Positions 43,833-53,403 of a stretch of DNA of 64,000 bases are shown here, in pieces. Under the pieces are notes generated by a model. That model was not told the DNA's origin, did not search any database, and was given only the letters and a program-made list of their open reading frames with translations. Source of the stretch: Natronorubrum daqingense (lineage in GTDB: Archaea; Halobacteriota; Halobacteria; Halobacteriales; Natrialbaceae). The first letter of the stretch is position 1. Each line of letters opens with the position of its first letter. The position numbers were made by a program, and so were the translations under genes. Location of the stretch: the NCBI RefSeq assembly GCF_001971705.1, contig NZ_CP019327.1:496001-560000 (forward strand), given 5' to 3'.

Positions 43833-45434
43833 TTAGTCGTCGGTCGTCGTAATGTCGGCCGAAAGTCCCTGTGCCATCTCGATGTCGTCGGCGTTGTTGA
43901 TCGTCCAGGCCGTTCGCTCGGTGACGGCCTCGATGGCCTCTCGAGCGCTCGGATAGCCGTTTCCGGACTTCTTGACGCCGCCAAAGGGTAACTGCACCTC
44001 CGCGCCGATACACGGGAGGTTCGCGTACGCGAGACCGATTTCCGCCCGATCTCGGAACGCGTTCAACTGCCGGTAGTCTTCGGAGACAATCGCGCCCGCG
44101 AGGCCGTAGGGGGTATCGTTGTGAATCTCGAGCGCGCGGTCGATGTCGCCGTCGTACTCGATAAGGGCGACGTGCGGGCCGAAACACTCCTCGTTCAAAC
44201 AGCGCAGGTCCGGCTCGTAGTCGATTTCGTAGACGAACGGGCCGACCCAGTGGCCGTTCGCGAAGCCATCGGTTCGCTCACCGTCGCCAGCGATGGCCGC
44301 TCCCTCCGCGTGACCGTCGGGAATCTCCTCGGCCTCGAGTTCGAACCGATCGACGAGCACATCGGCACCCTCCTCGACGGCCAGTTCGTTGTGCCGGCGG
44401 ATCTTCTCGACGTGGTCGTCTTCGATGACGGGCCCCATGAACGTGTCCGCCTCGAGCGGGTCGCCGACGGCGATGTCTTCGGCGATGTCGACGAACCGCG
44501 ATTTGAACTCGTCGTAGACGTCGGTGTGGACGATCAGGCGCTCCGAGGAGACGCAACGCTGGCCGGTCGTCTTGAAACTCGACATGATCGCCGAGTGGAC
44601 CGCGACGTCGAGGTCGGCTTCTTCGGTGACGACGATGCCGTTCTTGCCGCCCATCTCGCAGGCGGCGAGTTTGCCCGCTTCGCCGCCGACTTTGCCCGAG
44701 ATTTCGTGGCCGACTTCGGCGGAGCCGGTGAAGAGGACGGTGTCGACGCGGTCGTCGTCGGTGATCGCCGCGCCGGCGTCGCCGTAGCCCTGGACCATGT
44801 TGAACACGCCGTCGGGAACGCCGGCCTCGTCCATCATCTCGGCGATGACCTGCCCGCACCACGGCGTCTGTTCGGCGGGTTTCCAGACGACGGTGTTGCC
44901 TTCGACCAGCGCGATAGCCATGTGCCAGAAGGGGATCGCGACGGGGAAGTTCCACGGCGTGATACAACCGACGACGCCCCGTGGTTTGCGGCGCATGTAG
45001 GCGTCCTTGCCCGCGACCTCGCTCGGAACGACGTCGCCGTGGGGATGGCGGGCGTTGCCGGCGGCCCACTCGACCATGTGCCAGGCTTCGGTCACGTCGG
45101 CTTTCCCCTCCGAAATCTCCTTCCCGCACTCTTTCGAGACGATTTCTCCCAACTCGTCGTGACGCTCGCGGAGCTCGTGGTAGATGTCCCAGAGGTACTC
45201 CGCGCGATCGATGTACGACAGTGATCGCCACTCCTCGAACGCCCCCTCGGCGGCCTCGAGCGCCGCGTCGACGTCCTCCGCCGTTCCGCGCTCGAATGTC
45301 GCGAGCGATTCGCCGGTTGCTGGGTTCTGACTCTCGAAGCGTTCGGCCTCCTCCGATCGAGACGCACTCGAGTCGTCCGTCCACTCGCCGCCGATGTAGT
45401 GGCCGTGTACCTGTGTCGTGGCTTGTTGACTCAT
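43833..45434 (-). CDS. NAD(P)-dependent aldehyde dehydrogenase
   Basis: A 533-residue ALDH superfamily enzyme, oxidising an aldehyde to an acid. PWNFPVAIPFWHMAIAL near residue 160, ELGG-equivalent CEMGGKNG near 258, and catalytic Cys294 in GQRCVSSERLIV are all present; a C-terminal NLPCIGAEVQLPFGGVKKSG is the family's last motif. Relatives include 1-pyrroline-5-carboxylate and alpha-ketoglutarate semialdehyde dehydrogenases, but substrate is not clear. It stands between sugar nucleotidyltransferase and RIO-like kinase genes. Confidence 0.92.
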   Translation of the reverse strand: MSQQATTQVHGHYIGGEWTDDSSASRSEEAERFESQNPATGESLATFERGTAEDVDAALEAAEGAFEEWRSLSYIDRAEYLWDIYHELRERHDELGEIVSKECGKEISEGKADVTEAWHMVEWAAGNARHPHGDVVPSEVAGKDAYMRRKPRGVVGCITPWNFPVAIPFWHMAIALVEGNTVVWKPAEQTPWCGQVIAEMMDEAGVPDGVFNMVQGYGDAGAAITDDDRVDTVLFTGSAEVGHEISGKVGGEAGKLAACEMGGKNGIVVTEEADLDVAVHSAIMSSFKTTGQRCVSSERLIVHTDVYDEFKSRFVDIAEDIAVGDPLEADTFMGPVIEDDHVEKIRRHNELAVEEGADVLVDRFELEAEEIPDGHAEGAAIAGDGERTDGFANGHWVGPFVYEIDYEPDLRCLNEECFGPHVALIEYDGDIDRALEIHNDTPYGLAGAIVSEDYRQLNAFRDRAEIGLAYANLPCIGAEVQLPFGGVKKSGNGYPSAREAIEAVTERTAWTINNADDIEMAQGLSADITTTDD

Positions 45435-45494
45435 GGCAAATATTACGACGAGTATCGTGAAAACCCTGCTGGTGAGTTACACGACGAGGAGTGG

Positions 45495-46304
45495 TTATCG
45501 GCGACCGAGGTCCGCCGCTCGCTCGAGTTCGCTTCTGAGCGTCGCGGCGTCGAACTCGTGGTCGGGGCGCATGCGGATGAAATCGAGGAACCGGCGGGCG
45601 GAGAGCAACTCGTCGGGGTCGTAGACCATCGCGGCGGCGCGAACGGTGTCGCGGGCACCGATTCGGGGCTCGAGGATGGCGAGCGCGCAGGCGAGGTCGT
45701 AGGCGGTGGTCTCGTCGACGCGGTCGTCGTGGACGTTCGTTGCATCGATGACGTAGAATTCGTCCTCGAAGAGCAAGATGTTCTCCGCGCGGAGGTCGCC
45801 GTGTGCCATGCCGTGGTCCCGAAACGTCGCCAGCATCGAGAACAATTCCGGCGCGCGTTCGGTGACGAGCCAGTCCGGCGCGTCGTCCAGCGAGCGGAAT
45901 TCCGGGAGGTACTCGAGGACGAGCACGCCGAGGCCGTTGACCTCGAAGGCGTCGATCGGTCTGGGCGCGTTGATCCCGATGTCGCGCATCCGTTCGGTCG
46001 CCTCGTACTCGTGTTCGACCATCTCTCGGGGCGTGTCGAATCGGCCGAAGAAGCCGCCGGTGCCCGCCGAGACCGCGCCGACGTTTCGCCCGGTCGTCAA
46101 CACCGCGTGGACGAGGGCGTTTTGCCGTGAAACGATCTTGACGAACCACTCCTCGTCGATGACACAGGGCGTCGAGAGCCAGTTGTCAGCCTCGAGAAAC
46201 TCGACGCGAACCTCCTCGCGGTCGTACCGATCCGCCAGCGTCTGGATCACGCGCTCGAGGCGGTCCCACTCGACATTTCCTCGCGCGAGCCGGCGGATAT
46301 CCAT
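45495..46304 (-). CDS. RIO-like protein kinase
   Basis: A 269-residue kinase of the RIO family. The phosphate-binding part holds a flexible loop NVGAVSAGTGGFF, the catalytic loop is MAHGDLRAENIL, and the metal-binding motif is YVIDATN in place of the common DxG. LVLEYLPE is the hinge. RIO kinases act in ribosome maturation; the RIO2-like type in archaea may phosphorylate itself. TATA-like elements are not clear upstream. Divergent from the next membrane protein gene over 190 bp. Confidence 0.88.
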   Translation of the reverse strand: MDIRRLARGNVEWDRLERVIQTLADRYDREEVRVEFLEADNWLSTPCVIDEEWFVKIVSRQNALVHAVLTTGRNVGAVSAGTGGFFGRFDTPREMVEHEYEATERMRDIGINAPRPIDAFEVNGLGVLVLEYLPEFRSLDDAPDWLVTERAPELFSMLATFRDHGMAHGDLRAENILLFEDEFYVIDATNVHDDRVDETTAYDLACALAILEPRIGARDTVRAAAMVYDPDELLSARRFLDFIRMRPDHEFDAATLRSELERAADLGRR

Positions 46305-46434
46305 ATGTCTGGTGTGGGTGCTCGGGCGTTAAATGCATCCCGAACTATCGCAATCGGTACGTGTCAGGGACGAAGTCGATGGCTGATTCGGCGTCGTTCA
46401 CCCCTCTCACCGGCGCACGAAATGTGCCGTTTTG

Positions 46435-46450
46435 CGTCCGTCTGCGGACG
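46435..46450. promoter_or_regulatory. Inverted repeat upstream of a TATA box
   Basis: CGTCCG-TCTG-CGGACG is a perfect 6-bp inverted repeat 7 nt upstream of TATTATTAT (46458-46466), which itself is about 33 nt before the ATG at 46495. It could be an operator or an RNA hairpin if a transcript starts upstream. Confidence 0.35.
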
Positions 46451-46494
46451 AGAACAGTATTATTATCATCGAGGCTACTGAACTCGTGGCTAAC

Positions 46495-47760
46495 ATGGAC
46501 GCGATCGACGATCTCAGCGACGCACTCGAGACGACACGGAACGTGTTGACCCCGGTGAGTCTTGGCTTCTGGCTCAAACTCGCGGTCGTCGTCTTCTTCG
46601 TCAGTTCCCTCGGCCTCGGCGGACCGATGCTCCCGGGTGGCGACGTGGGTGCGATCCTCGAAGAGCCAACCGCCGGCGAGCAGGGAGGCGAAGAACTCGA
46701 GGCGCTCGAAGAGGACGTTCCCGTCGATGAGATCTTGCTCGCATTGGCAATACTGCTCGTGATCGGGTTAGTTCTCTGGCTCGTCTACGCGTTCATTGCC
46801 GCGATCATGGAGTTCGTCTTCATCGAGACGTTGCGCTCGAGTGAACTCAATTTGCGGAGTTACTTCGGAGCCAATCTCGGAAACGGCGTGCGATTGTTCC
46901 TGTTTCGAATCGGCGTATTGCTCGCGATGGGGGTGCTCGCAGTGGGGCCAGCGCTCCTCCTCGAGGTGACGGGAACCGGACTCGAGGCCGCTTCGGGCGG
47001 AACGTTCGGCATCTACTTGCTTTATGGCATCGCCGTCTATCTGGGCTATTCGATCGTCCAACGGTTTACGAGCGAGTTCGTCGCTCCGATCATGCTCCTC
47101 GAGGATCGTGGCGTCCTCAGCGCCTGGGGGCGACTGTGGCCGACCGTCACGTCGAACGTGTCGGAGTACCTGGTCTATCTGATCCTCGTTTGGATCCTCT
47201 CGTTCGCGATTTCACTCGGCGTGTGGTTCCTGATCTCTTTCGGTATCCTCGCCCTGATGATCCCCTTCGTCATCGGCTTCGTACTGCTGGCGTTTTTGGG
47301 AGAGATCGGGTTCGTCCTCATGCTCCCGCTCGGCGTCCTCGCGTTCGTGTCGGTACTGCTGTTCGTCGCGCTCGTCTGGACGCCGATCACGACGTACTTC
47401 CAGTACTACGCGCTGCTCGTCCTCGGTGACACGAACGACGAACTCGACCTCATTCCCGACCAGCGCAACGCCGTTCGCTCCGGTAACGGCCCACAGACGC
47501 CCCGCGATGGAACTGCGAGTCGAGGGGACACCCAAAGCGGCGACGGCGCGTGGGGACGCGACTCGAGTGGGAGCGACGAGGGAAGCCTCTGGGACGATAC
47601 CGACGACTCGGACCCGTGGGGTGAACCAGACGACGGCGACGGCACCGGCGATACCGACGATGGGCCGTCGTGGGACGACGCCGGCGGCGACGACGACCGA
47701 GATCGCACTGGTACCGAGGACGAATCAACCGACCGTGACGATGACACGCGCGGCTGGTAA
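46495..47760 (+). CDS. Multi-pass membrane protein with acidic C-tail (DUF7544-like)
   Basis: A 421-residue protein with about seven hydrophobic segments (residues 20-315), including LALAILLVIGLVLWLVYAFI and LGYSIVQRFTSEFVAPIMLL. Residues from about 335 to the end form an Asp/Gly/Ser tail with WDD and WGEPDD repeats (cytoplasmic). Polar motifs for catalysis are missing. It resembles a conserved haloarchaeal membrane protein of unknown role (DUF7544-like). The TATA box upstream suggests a leaderless message. Confidence 0.75.
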   Translation: MDAIDDLSDALETTRNVLTPVSLGFWLKLAVVVFFVSSLGLGGPMLPGGDVGAILEEPTAGEQGGEELEALEEDVPVDEILLALAILLVIGLVLWLVYAFIAAIMEFVFIETLRSSELNLRSYFGANLGNGVRLFLFRIGVLLAMGVLAVGPALLLEVTGTGLEAASGGTFGIYLLYGIAVYLGYSIVQRFTSEFVAPIMLLEDRGVLSAWGRLWPTVTSNVSEYLVYLILVWILSFAISLGVWFLISFGILALMIPFVIGFVLLAFLGEIGFVLMLPLGVLAFVSVLLFVALVWTPITTYFQYYALLVLGDTNDELDLIPDQRNAVRSGNGPQTPRDGTASRGDTQSGDGAWGRDSSGSDEGSLWDDTDDSDPWGEPDDGDGTGDTDDGPSWDDAGGDDDRDRTGTEDESTDRDDDTRGW

Positions 47761-47832
47761 CGTCGCCTCCAACCGTCCCGTGGCCGGGTAACTCGGCGGT
47801 GCGTTTAACCTCCACCTCGGAAACTATTGTGT

Positions 47833-48975
47833 ATGGACACGACGTTGCCCGACGAACACCGGATGATACGCGAGACCGTCAGGGACTTCTGTGAGAGTGA
47901 AATCGAGCCGATCGCACAGGAGATCGAAGACGAGCACCGGTTTCCCGAGGAAATCTTCGAGGAACTCGCGTCGCTCGATATGATGGGCGTGCCGATTTCC
48001 GAGGAGTACGGGGGACTCGGCGGCGATACCCTCATGTACGCGCTGGTCGCCGAGGAACTGGGGCGGGTGTCAGGATCGATCGGCCTCTCCTACGTCGCCC
48101 ACACGTCATTGGCGTCCAAACCGATCGAACACTTCGGGACGGAACGCCAAAAGGAACGCTGGCTCCGCCCACTCGCGGAAGGCGAGTATCTCGGCGGCTG
48201 GGCGCTGACGGAACCCGAAAGCGGCTCCGACGCCTCGAGTATGAACACGACTGCACGCAAGGAGGGCGATGAGTGGGTGCTCGACGGCACCAAGCAGTTC
48301 ATCACCAACGCCTCCGAGGCCGGGTCGATCCTCGTCAAAGCGGTTACGGACCCCGACGCTGGCTACGACGGCATCTCGACGTTCATCGTCGATCCGCGCG
48401 AGGACGACGGCTTCGAGGTGACGACGATCTGGGACAAGATGGGGCTCAACGCCTCGCCGACCTGTGAGATCCACCTCGAGAACGTTCGCCTTCCCGAGGA
48501 TCGACTGCTCGGCGAGGTGGGCGAGGGCTGGACCCAGACGAAGAAGACCTTAGACGGCGGTCGAATATCGATTGCCGCGCTCTCGACGGGGTTAGCACAG
48601 GGTGCGTACGAACACGCGAAGGACTACAGCCAGGAACGCGAGCAGTTCGGCGAGCCGATTTCGAAGTTCGACGCGATTCGAGACAAGATCGTCGACATGC
48701 ACCGCAAAACCGAGCGCGCACGGTTGCTCACCCACCGCGCTGCGCGGAACTACGACGACGGTCACGACGTAACGCGAGAGTCTGCACTCGCGAAACTCGA
48801 CGCTAGCGAGGCCGCTCGAGCGGTCGCCGAAGACGCCGTCCAGGTGTTGGGCGGGTACGGCTACACGACCGATTTCGCCCCCCAGCGCTTCTACCGGGAC
48901 GCGAAACTGATGGAAATCGGCGAAGGGACGAGCGAGATTCAACACCTCGTGATCGGGCGCGAACTGGGACTCTAA
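47833..48975 (+). CDS. Acyl-CoA dehydrogenase
   Basis: A 380-residue FAD enzyme that introduces a 2,3-double bond into acyl-CoA. WALTEPESGSDASSMNTTA near residue 120 is the FAD signature, and the C-terminal YRDAKLMEIGEGTSEIQHL carries the catalytic Glu and the Ac-CoA dehydrogenase signature 2. Gene neighbours (small membrane proteins, 10 nt further) do not indicate a substrate. ATG at 47833 gives MDTTLPDEHRMIR; a GTG at 47827 in frame is possible. Confidence 0.94.
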   Translation: MDTTLPDEHRMIRETVRDFCESEIEPIAQEIEDEHRFPEEIFEELASLDMMGVPISEEYGGLGGDTLMYALVAEELGRVSGSIGLSYVAHTSLASKPIEHFGTERQKERWLRPLAEGEYLGGWALTEPESGSDASSMNTTARKEGDEWVLDGTKQFITNASEAGSILVKAVTDPDAGYDGISTFIVDPREDDGFEVTTIWDKMGLNASPTCEIHLENVRLPEDRLLGEVGEGWTQTKKTLDGGRISIAALSTGLAQGAYEHAKDYSQEREQFGEPISKFDAIRDKIVDMHRKTERARLLTHRAARNYDDGHDVTRESALAKLDASEAARAVAEDAVQVLGGYGYTTDFAPQRFYRDAKLMEIGEGTSEIQHLVIGRELGL

Positions 48976-48985
48976 CCCGGATTCT

Positions 48986-49210
48986 ATGCTCGTCACGCTC
49001 GTTGGTATCGGCTTCATCGCTCTCGGCCTCGTGGGTGTTCGATACGCACCCGCCATCGTCGCCGCCCAACACCAGGAGGGGATGGCCCCACTCGAGGACG
49101 GTCGCGACGAACTGGACGACACAGACAGGGTGAGCGTGACGAAGTGGACGGGTGTCGCGTTCGTCGCGCTCGGCGTCGTCGCCGTCGCGTACGGCGTTGG
49201 AATCGTATAA
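48986..49210 (+). CDS. 74-residue two-helix membrane protein
   Basis: Two hydrophobic segments, LVTLVGIGFIALGLVGV at the N-terminus and VAFVALGVVAVAYGVGI at the C-terminus, frame a polar middle. It begins 10 nt after the dehydrogenase stop, so it is probably cotranscribed. No family beyond small haloarchaeal membrane protein; function unknown. Confidence 0.7.
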   Translation: MLVTLVGIGFIALGLVGVRYAPAIVAAQHQEGMAPLEDGRDELDDTDRVSVTKWTGVAFVALGVVAVAYGVGIV

Positions 49211-49273
49211 CGACGTCGCCATCGAGTACCGCCAGAGGGAAGTTCTATACGGAACGGAGGAAATGTACGACCA

Positions 49274-49543
49274 ATGACCGATTCGGCACTCGTTTGGATT
49301 GGACTTATCGCGATTGTCGGCGGCGTGTCTACTACCCATCTCGTCCGAACGTGCGTGACTGCCCGTGAACTCGATTACTGGGCGGTTTCAATCGCGTCCC
49401 TCAGCTGTGCGGGGGTTCTCGAACTCGGGATGGCCAATAGCTACCTCCCCGCCGCCAAGCCGCTTACAGTTCTCAGTGGACTCGCGACGGTTACCGCGCT
49501 CGTCCTCGCTGCCGTCGCAATCCGAACACGAACAACGGGATGA
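49274..49543 (+). CDS. 89-residue membrane protein
   Basis: Three hydrophobic segments: LVWIGLIAIVGGVSTTHL, YWAVSIASLSCAGVLEL, and LSGLATVTALVLAAVAIR, ending with a basic stretch RTRTTG. Expected to span the membrane three times. Located 63 nt after another small membrane protein gene. No function evident. Confidence 0.6.
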   Translation: MTDSALVWIGLIAIVGGVSTTHLVRTCVTARELDYWAVSIASLSCAGVLELGMANSYLPAAKPLTVLSGLATVTALVLAAVAIRTRTTG

Positions 49544-49609
49544 TCGACGATTCGAGTGACTCGAGTTCGCCACCGCCGTCGAATACCCAAACCGTGCGCC
49601 AAACTCCTG

Positions 49610-50317
49610 TTAGAGCAACTCTCTGACGCCGTCGTCGTCTTCGTCCGTCGAGTCTTCGTCCGTATCGTTCGTCTCCTCGTCGCTACTCGCCCCTTCCATC
49701 ATCTCGAGGGCGTCCCCCTCTTCGTCGTCTCGAGCGTCCTGTGGATAGAGACAAATCGTCAGGAGCAAGTCGTCGTTGTCGGTCGGGACGGCCTCGCTGA
49801 CATGAAGATCGATCGTCGTGTCGTAGCCGTCGTAATTCGCGTCCGCGACGAATCTCGAGCGGGTCGTCTCGGTCCCGAGAATCGTGATTTCATCGTCCTC
49901 GTCGTGGGAAACGTTACTAATGTCGTCGTACTCGTCCTCGAGCATCTCGACGAACTCTTCGGCCGACTTGTCCTCGATCGGATTGAAGTTCTGCCCGGCG
50001 ACCCCGATCTGGGGCGTCGTGAGGACGATCGCGATCGCACCGGACTGGTTTCCGAGCGGACCCATAGAGACTTCCTTCTGGTACTCGGTCGCGTAGTTAG
50101 TAACCGAGATGCGCTCCGAATAGGGACCGATGCTCACCTCCTCCTCGGCGGCGATATTGGTCACGACGGACGGTTCGTACCCGGCGTCTTCGTAGACGCC
50201 TTCCTCGACACTCCCCGGCGACGCTTCGTGTTCGTCCATGCCGACCACGCCGAGACAGCCCGAGAGCGCCGTCAGTCCCGCGACGCCGACACCGCCGAGT
50301 AGTGTTCTTCGGTTCAT
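49610..50317 (-). CDS. DUF6517-like lipoprotein
   Basis: A 235-residue lipoprotein. The N-terminus MNRRTLLGGVGVAGLTALSG is a twin-arginine signal with the lipobox LSGC. The mature part (ISVTNYATEYQKEV, GAIAIVLTTPQIGVAGQNFNP) matches the DUF6517 family of haloarchaeal surface lipoproteins. The last 40 residues are an acidic tail. Function unknown. A longer frame extends upstream; start codons there lack support. Confidence 0.82.
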   Translation of the reverse strand: MNRRTLLGGVGVAGLTALSGCLGVVGMDEHEASPGSVEEGVYEDAGYEPSVVTNIAAEEEVSIGPYSERISVTNYATEYQKEVSMGPLGNQSGAIAIVLTTPQIGVAGQNFNPIEDKSAEEFVEMLEDEYDDISNVSHDEDDEITILGTETTRSRFVADANYDGYDTTIDLHVSEAVPTDNDDLLLTICLYPQDARDDEEGDALEMMEGASSDEETNDTDEDSTDEDDDGVRELL

Positions 50318-50426
50318 AGCCGACACAATTTCAGTCCAGTTCATAAGTGTTTGTTGAATCGGCGATTGTCTGTCGGTTCGACAAGATGTTTCTCGAGGCG
50401 CGAGAGATCCTATCCTCGCGTTCGAA

Positions 50427-50924
50427 CTACCGTTTGAACGGCCCCAGAACGAACGAGAGCAGTGACATCCCGACGTGTTCGCCACTTTGACGCCGATGGA
50501 CTCGAGTGAGATGGAGGACGACGACGTATCCGATCACGGAGAGGATGACTGCGATAATGACGTTTCCAACGAGTAATTGCTGGAGTGCGACCCAGGCGAA
50601 CTCACTCGAGAGCATTTCGTACGACGCGGCCGACTCCGATCCGAGGACGAACGCACCCACCTGAAAGCTCACGACGTAAACGGCGGGCTTTACGAACGGG
50701 TTGAAGACCGCAACTGAGGCAAAAAGCGCCGGTTTGGAGATCCACGGCCAGATCGAGACGAACACGAAGAACAATCCGAGACCGAGACCGCCGGTTGGGA
50801 GCGCCGTCACGAACACTCCCATCGCAAAACTCGCAGCCACTTCTCGAGGCGTGCGCTCTTCGCTGAAGGCCTTCACGAGCCCCGCCCTCACTCGGTCTCT
50901 GTACGCCTGCAGGCGTTTTCTCAC
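50427..50924 (-). CDS. DUF2062 membrane protein
   Basis: A 165-residue protein starting at GTG 50924 (VRKRLQAYRDRVRAGLVKAF). Residues 35-150 hold three hydrophobic helices with the family motif PREVAASFAMGVFVTALPTGG and FNPFVKPAVYVVSF. The DUF2062 domain occurs in transporter- or glycosyltransferase-linked membrane proteins. The frame upstream is rejected: it has no ATG/GTG near the expected N-terminus and basic, shadow-like composition. Confidence 0.8.
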   Translation of the reverse strand: MRKRLQAYRDRVRAGLVKAFSEERTPREVAASFAMGVFVTALPTGGLGLGLFFVFVSIWPWISKPALFASVAVFNPFVKPAVYVVSFQVGAFVLGSESAASYEMLSSEFAWVALQQLLVGNVIIAVILSVIGYVVVLHLTRVHRRQSGEHVGMSLLSFVLGPFKR

Positions 50925-51058
50925 TATTCGCTCTGTCGGGCCCTCACGAGCAATCGCCAAAAAGCTACCGAGTGTCTCGACGAAACTGTTAGAAATTGCT
51001 ACACTTCGGCCGTCCCATATCGCCCGACAAGATGGGATCGGCGTGATGTCGACTCGTC

Positions 51059-52318
51059 TCAGGGGAACGTTCCGGCTTCCTCGAAGGCATCGGCGACGCG
51101 TTGAATCGCGACGACGTAGGCTGCAGTCCGGGGATTGTCGAGATCGTGTTCTTCGAGGGTATCGACGAGCGCGTCGAACGCGTCGACGATGATCTCCTCG
51201 AGTTCGTCGTTGACCTTCGATTCGCTCCAGTAGAAGCGCTGTCGGTTCTGGACCCATTCGAAGTAACTGACCGTCACGCCACCCGCGTTCGCGAGAATAT
51301 CGGGGATGACGAAGACGTCTTCGTCCTCGAGAACCTCGTCGGCTGCGGGCGTCAGCGGCCCGTTCGCGGCTTCGGAGATGACGTCCGCACTCACGTTTTC
51401 GGCGAGGTCGGCGTCGATAGCGTTCTCGAGTGCCGCAGGAATCAGGAGATCGACATCCATCGTCAGCACGTCTTCGTTCGTGAGTTCTTCGACGCTCTCC
51501 TCGTAGCCGAGGATGCTTCCCGTTTCGTTCTTGTGGTCTTTCGCTGCGACCGGATCGAAGCCGTCGGGATTGTAGATGCCGCCACTCGAGTCGCTGGCTG
51601 CGACGACGGTCGCGCCCATCTCGTCGATGAGTTTCGCGGCGATCCAGCCGGCGTTTCCGTAGCCCTGGACGGCGACGGTCGCTCCCTCGAGGTCCTTGTC
51701 GAGGTAGTCGAACGCCTCGCGGGCGGCGATCACGGTCGAACGGCCGGTCGCTTCGACGCGGCCTTCGCTTCCGCCACTCGCGAGGTTCTTGCCCGTGATG
51801 ACGCCGGGTTCGGTCGTGTTCTCGAGCGATTCGTACGTGTCCTTGATCCAGTTCATCTCGCGTTGACCCGTGTTGACGTCGGGTGCAGGAATGTCACGGT
51901 CTTCGCCGATCAGGGGGCGAAGCTCCGTCGCGAACGTGCGAGTAACTCGCTCGAGTTCGTCGTCAGAGTACTCGTCGGGGTCGATGATGATGCCACCCTT
52001 GCCGCCGCCGAGTGGGATGTCGACGATCGCGGTCTTGTAGGTCATCCACCCGGAGAGCGCCTTTACTTCGTCGCGTGAGACCTGTGGATGGTATCGAATG
52101 CCGCCCTTGTAGGGGCCGCGATCGGCGTTAAACTGCGATCGAAACGCCGTGAATCGCTCGAGTTCGCCGTCGTCGCGTTCGACCGTCAGGTTCGTCTCGA
52201 GCACCCGTTCGGGGTGCTTGAGTCGCTCGATGAGGTCGTCGCCGATCTCGAGGTGGGTGGCTGCCTCGTCGATCTGTGACTGCAGGCTTTCGAATGGATT
52301 CGTCGTGCCTTCGGCCAT
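51059..52318 (-). CDS. gdhA: Glutamate dehydrogenase
   Basis: A 419-residue hexameric-type enzyme interconverting glutamate and 2-oxoglutarate plus ammonia. [21 protein letters not shown] near residue 80 and PLGGGKGGI contain the catalytic Lys; [10 protein letters not shown] near residue 217 is the dinucleotide fold; [12 protein letters not shown] closes the active site. Cofactor (NAD or NADP) is unclear. The start at 52318 is favoured; the upstream codon at 52351 sits in a spacer that includes GGGA-N5-TCCC near 52368. It lies in the same direction as the CitE-like, CcdA and redoxin genes. Confidence 0.95.
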   Translation of the reverse strand: MAEGTTNPFESLQSQIDEAATHLEIGDDLIERLKHPERVLETNLTVERDDGELERFTAFRSQFNADRGPYKGGIRYHPQVSRDEVKALSGWMTYKTAIVDIPLGGGKGGIIIDPDEYSDDELERVTRTFATELRPLIGEDRDIPAPDVNTGQREMNWIKDTYESLENTTEPGVITGKNLASGGSEGRVEATGRSTVIAAREAFDYLDKDLEGATVAVQGYGNAGWIAAKLIDEMGATVVAASDSSGGIYNPDGFDPVAAKDHKNETGSILGYEESVEELTNEDVLTMDVDLLIPAALENAIDADLAENVSADVISEAANGPLTPAADEVLEDEDVFVIPDILANAGGVTVSYFEWVQNRQRFYWSESKVNDELEEIIVDAFDALVDTLEEHDLDNPRTAAYVVAIQRVADAFEEAGTFP

Positions 52319-52426
52319 ATCTGCCTGTTTCTCGGACGCAGGGATAAGCATAGCGAATACCTATCATAGGGAAACGATCCCCTACATTCGAGGATATTGA
52401 TATTCCCTCCTATCGTGGACGTTCGT

Positions 52427-53314
52427 TCACTTTTCCCCCGTCGCTGCGTCGGCTCGCTCCTGGATTCGTCGGGCCTGTGCGATCAGCGGTGCATCGATCA
52501 TCTCGCCGTCGACCTCGAAGACGCCTCTGTTCTCGGCGTCAGCCTCGCGTTTGGCCGCCAGCACTCGCTCGGCCCACTCGCGTTCCTCGTCGCTCGGCGT
52601 GAACGTCTCGTTGATCGGGTCAACTTGCGCCGGGTGAATCGCCAGTTTGCCGTCGTACCCAAGTTGGAGCGCGAATTCGGTATCATCCCGGAGTGCCCGC
52701 TCGTCGCCGAAGTCCGTGACGACGGTGTCGATCGCGAGACACTCCTTGGCCGCTGCTGCGAGTACGACGCGTTCGCGTGCGTAGAGGACTTCCGTGCCCT
52801 CCGACGTTCGCGAGGCACCGATGTCAGCGGACAGGTCTTCGGCGCCGAACACCAACGCGTCGGTCGCCGGTACGGCGGCGATCTCCGGCGCGTCGAGCAC
52901 CCCGGACGCGTTCTCGATCAACGCGAACACCGGCACAGTGTCGCCGATTCGTCCGAGTTCGTCCTCGAGCGAGCGAACGTCGGCCGCCGACTCGACTTTC
53001 GGGAGCACGAGGCTATCGAGTCGTAGGCCGTCAGCAGCGCCGTCGCGGTCAGCCCCTCCCGATTCATCGAAGATCGCCTCGAGATCGTCCGAGTACGCCG
53101 ACTGGGAGGCGTTGACCCGAACACAGACCTCACAGTCCGGGTCGAACTCGGGATCGGCGAGGACGTCGCGGACGGCGTCTCGAGCCTCGTCTTTTCGCGC
53201 GGGGGCGACGGCATCCTCGAGGTCGAAGATGATCACGTCGGCCCCGGCGTCAGGTGCCTTTCTGAGCATTTCCGGTCGATCGCCCGGCGTGAACAACAGA
53301 CTTCTGCGAGCCAT
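52427..53314 (-). CDS. HpcH/HpaI aldolase (CitE-type) CoA lyase
   Basis: A 295-residue TIM-barrel lyase of the CitE/malyl-CoA lyase group. RSLLFTPGDRPEMLRKA at the N-terminus, DVIIFDLEDAVAPARKDEAR, VLPKVESAADV, LIENASGVLDAPEIA and LVFGAEDLSADIG contain the Mg ligands (Glu and Asp) and the CoA pocket. In Haloarchaea such proteins serve as beta-methylmalyl-CoA or malyl-CoA lyases of the methylaspartate cycle (from memory), and the neighbouring gdhA and MaoC genes make that attractive. Other CoA lyase roles remain possible. Confidence 0.88.
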   Translation of the reverse strand: MARRSLLFTPGDRPEMLRKAPDAGADVIIFDLEDAVAPARKDEARDAVRDVLADPEFDPDCEVCVRVNASQSAYSDDLEAIFDESGGADRDGAADGLRLDSLVLPKVESAADVRSLEDELGRIGDTVPVFALIENASGVLDAPEIAAVPATDALVFGAEDLSADIGASRTSEGTEVLYARERVVLAAAAKECLAIDTVVTDFGDERALRDDTEFALQLGYDGKLAIHPAQVDPINETFTPSDEEREWAERVLAAKREADAENRGVFEVDGEMIDAPLIAQARRIQERADAATGEK

Positions 53315-53403
53315 ACGCCCCCTCTCTCGTCCACGAGTAAATGGCTATGTGTGCCCCCTCACGCGTACCGGAAACGGCGGTGAGGATGGTGTGTCGCGTC
53401 ACT

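Noticed and set aside
44278-46149. 623-codon minus-strand frame across aldehyde dehydrogenase and RIO-like kinase genes
   Set aside because: Different frame of two real genes; extremely Arg-rich (over-represented CGN codons), no known domain.
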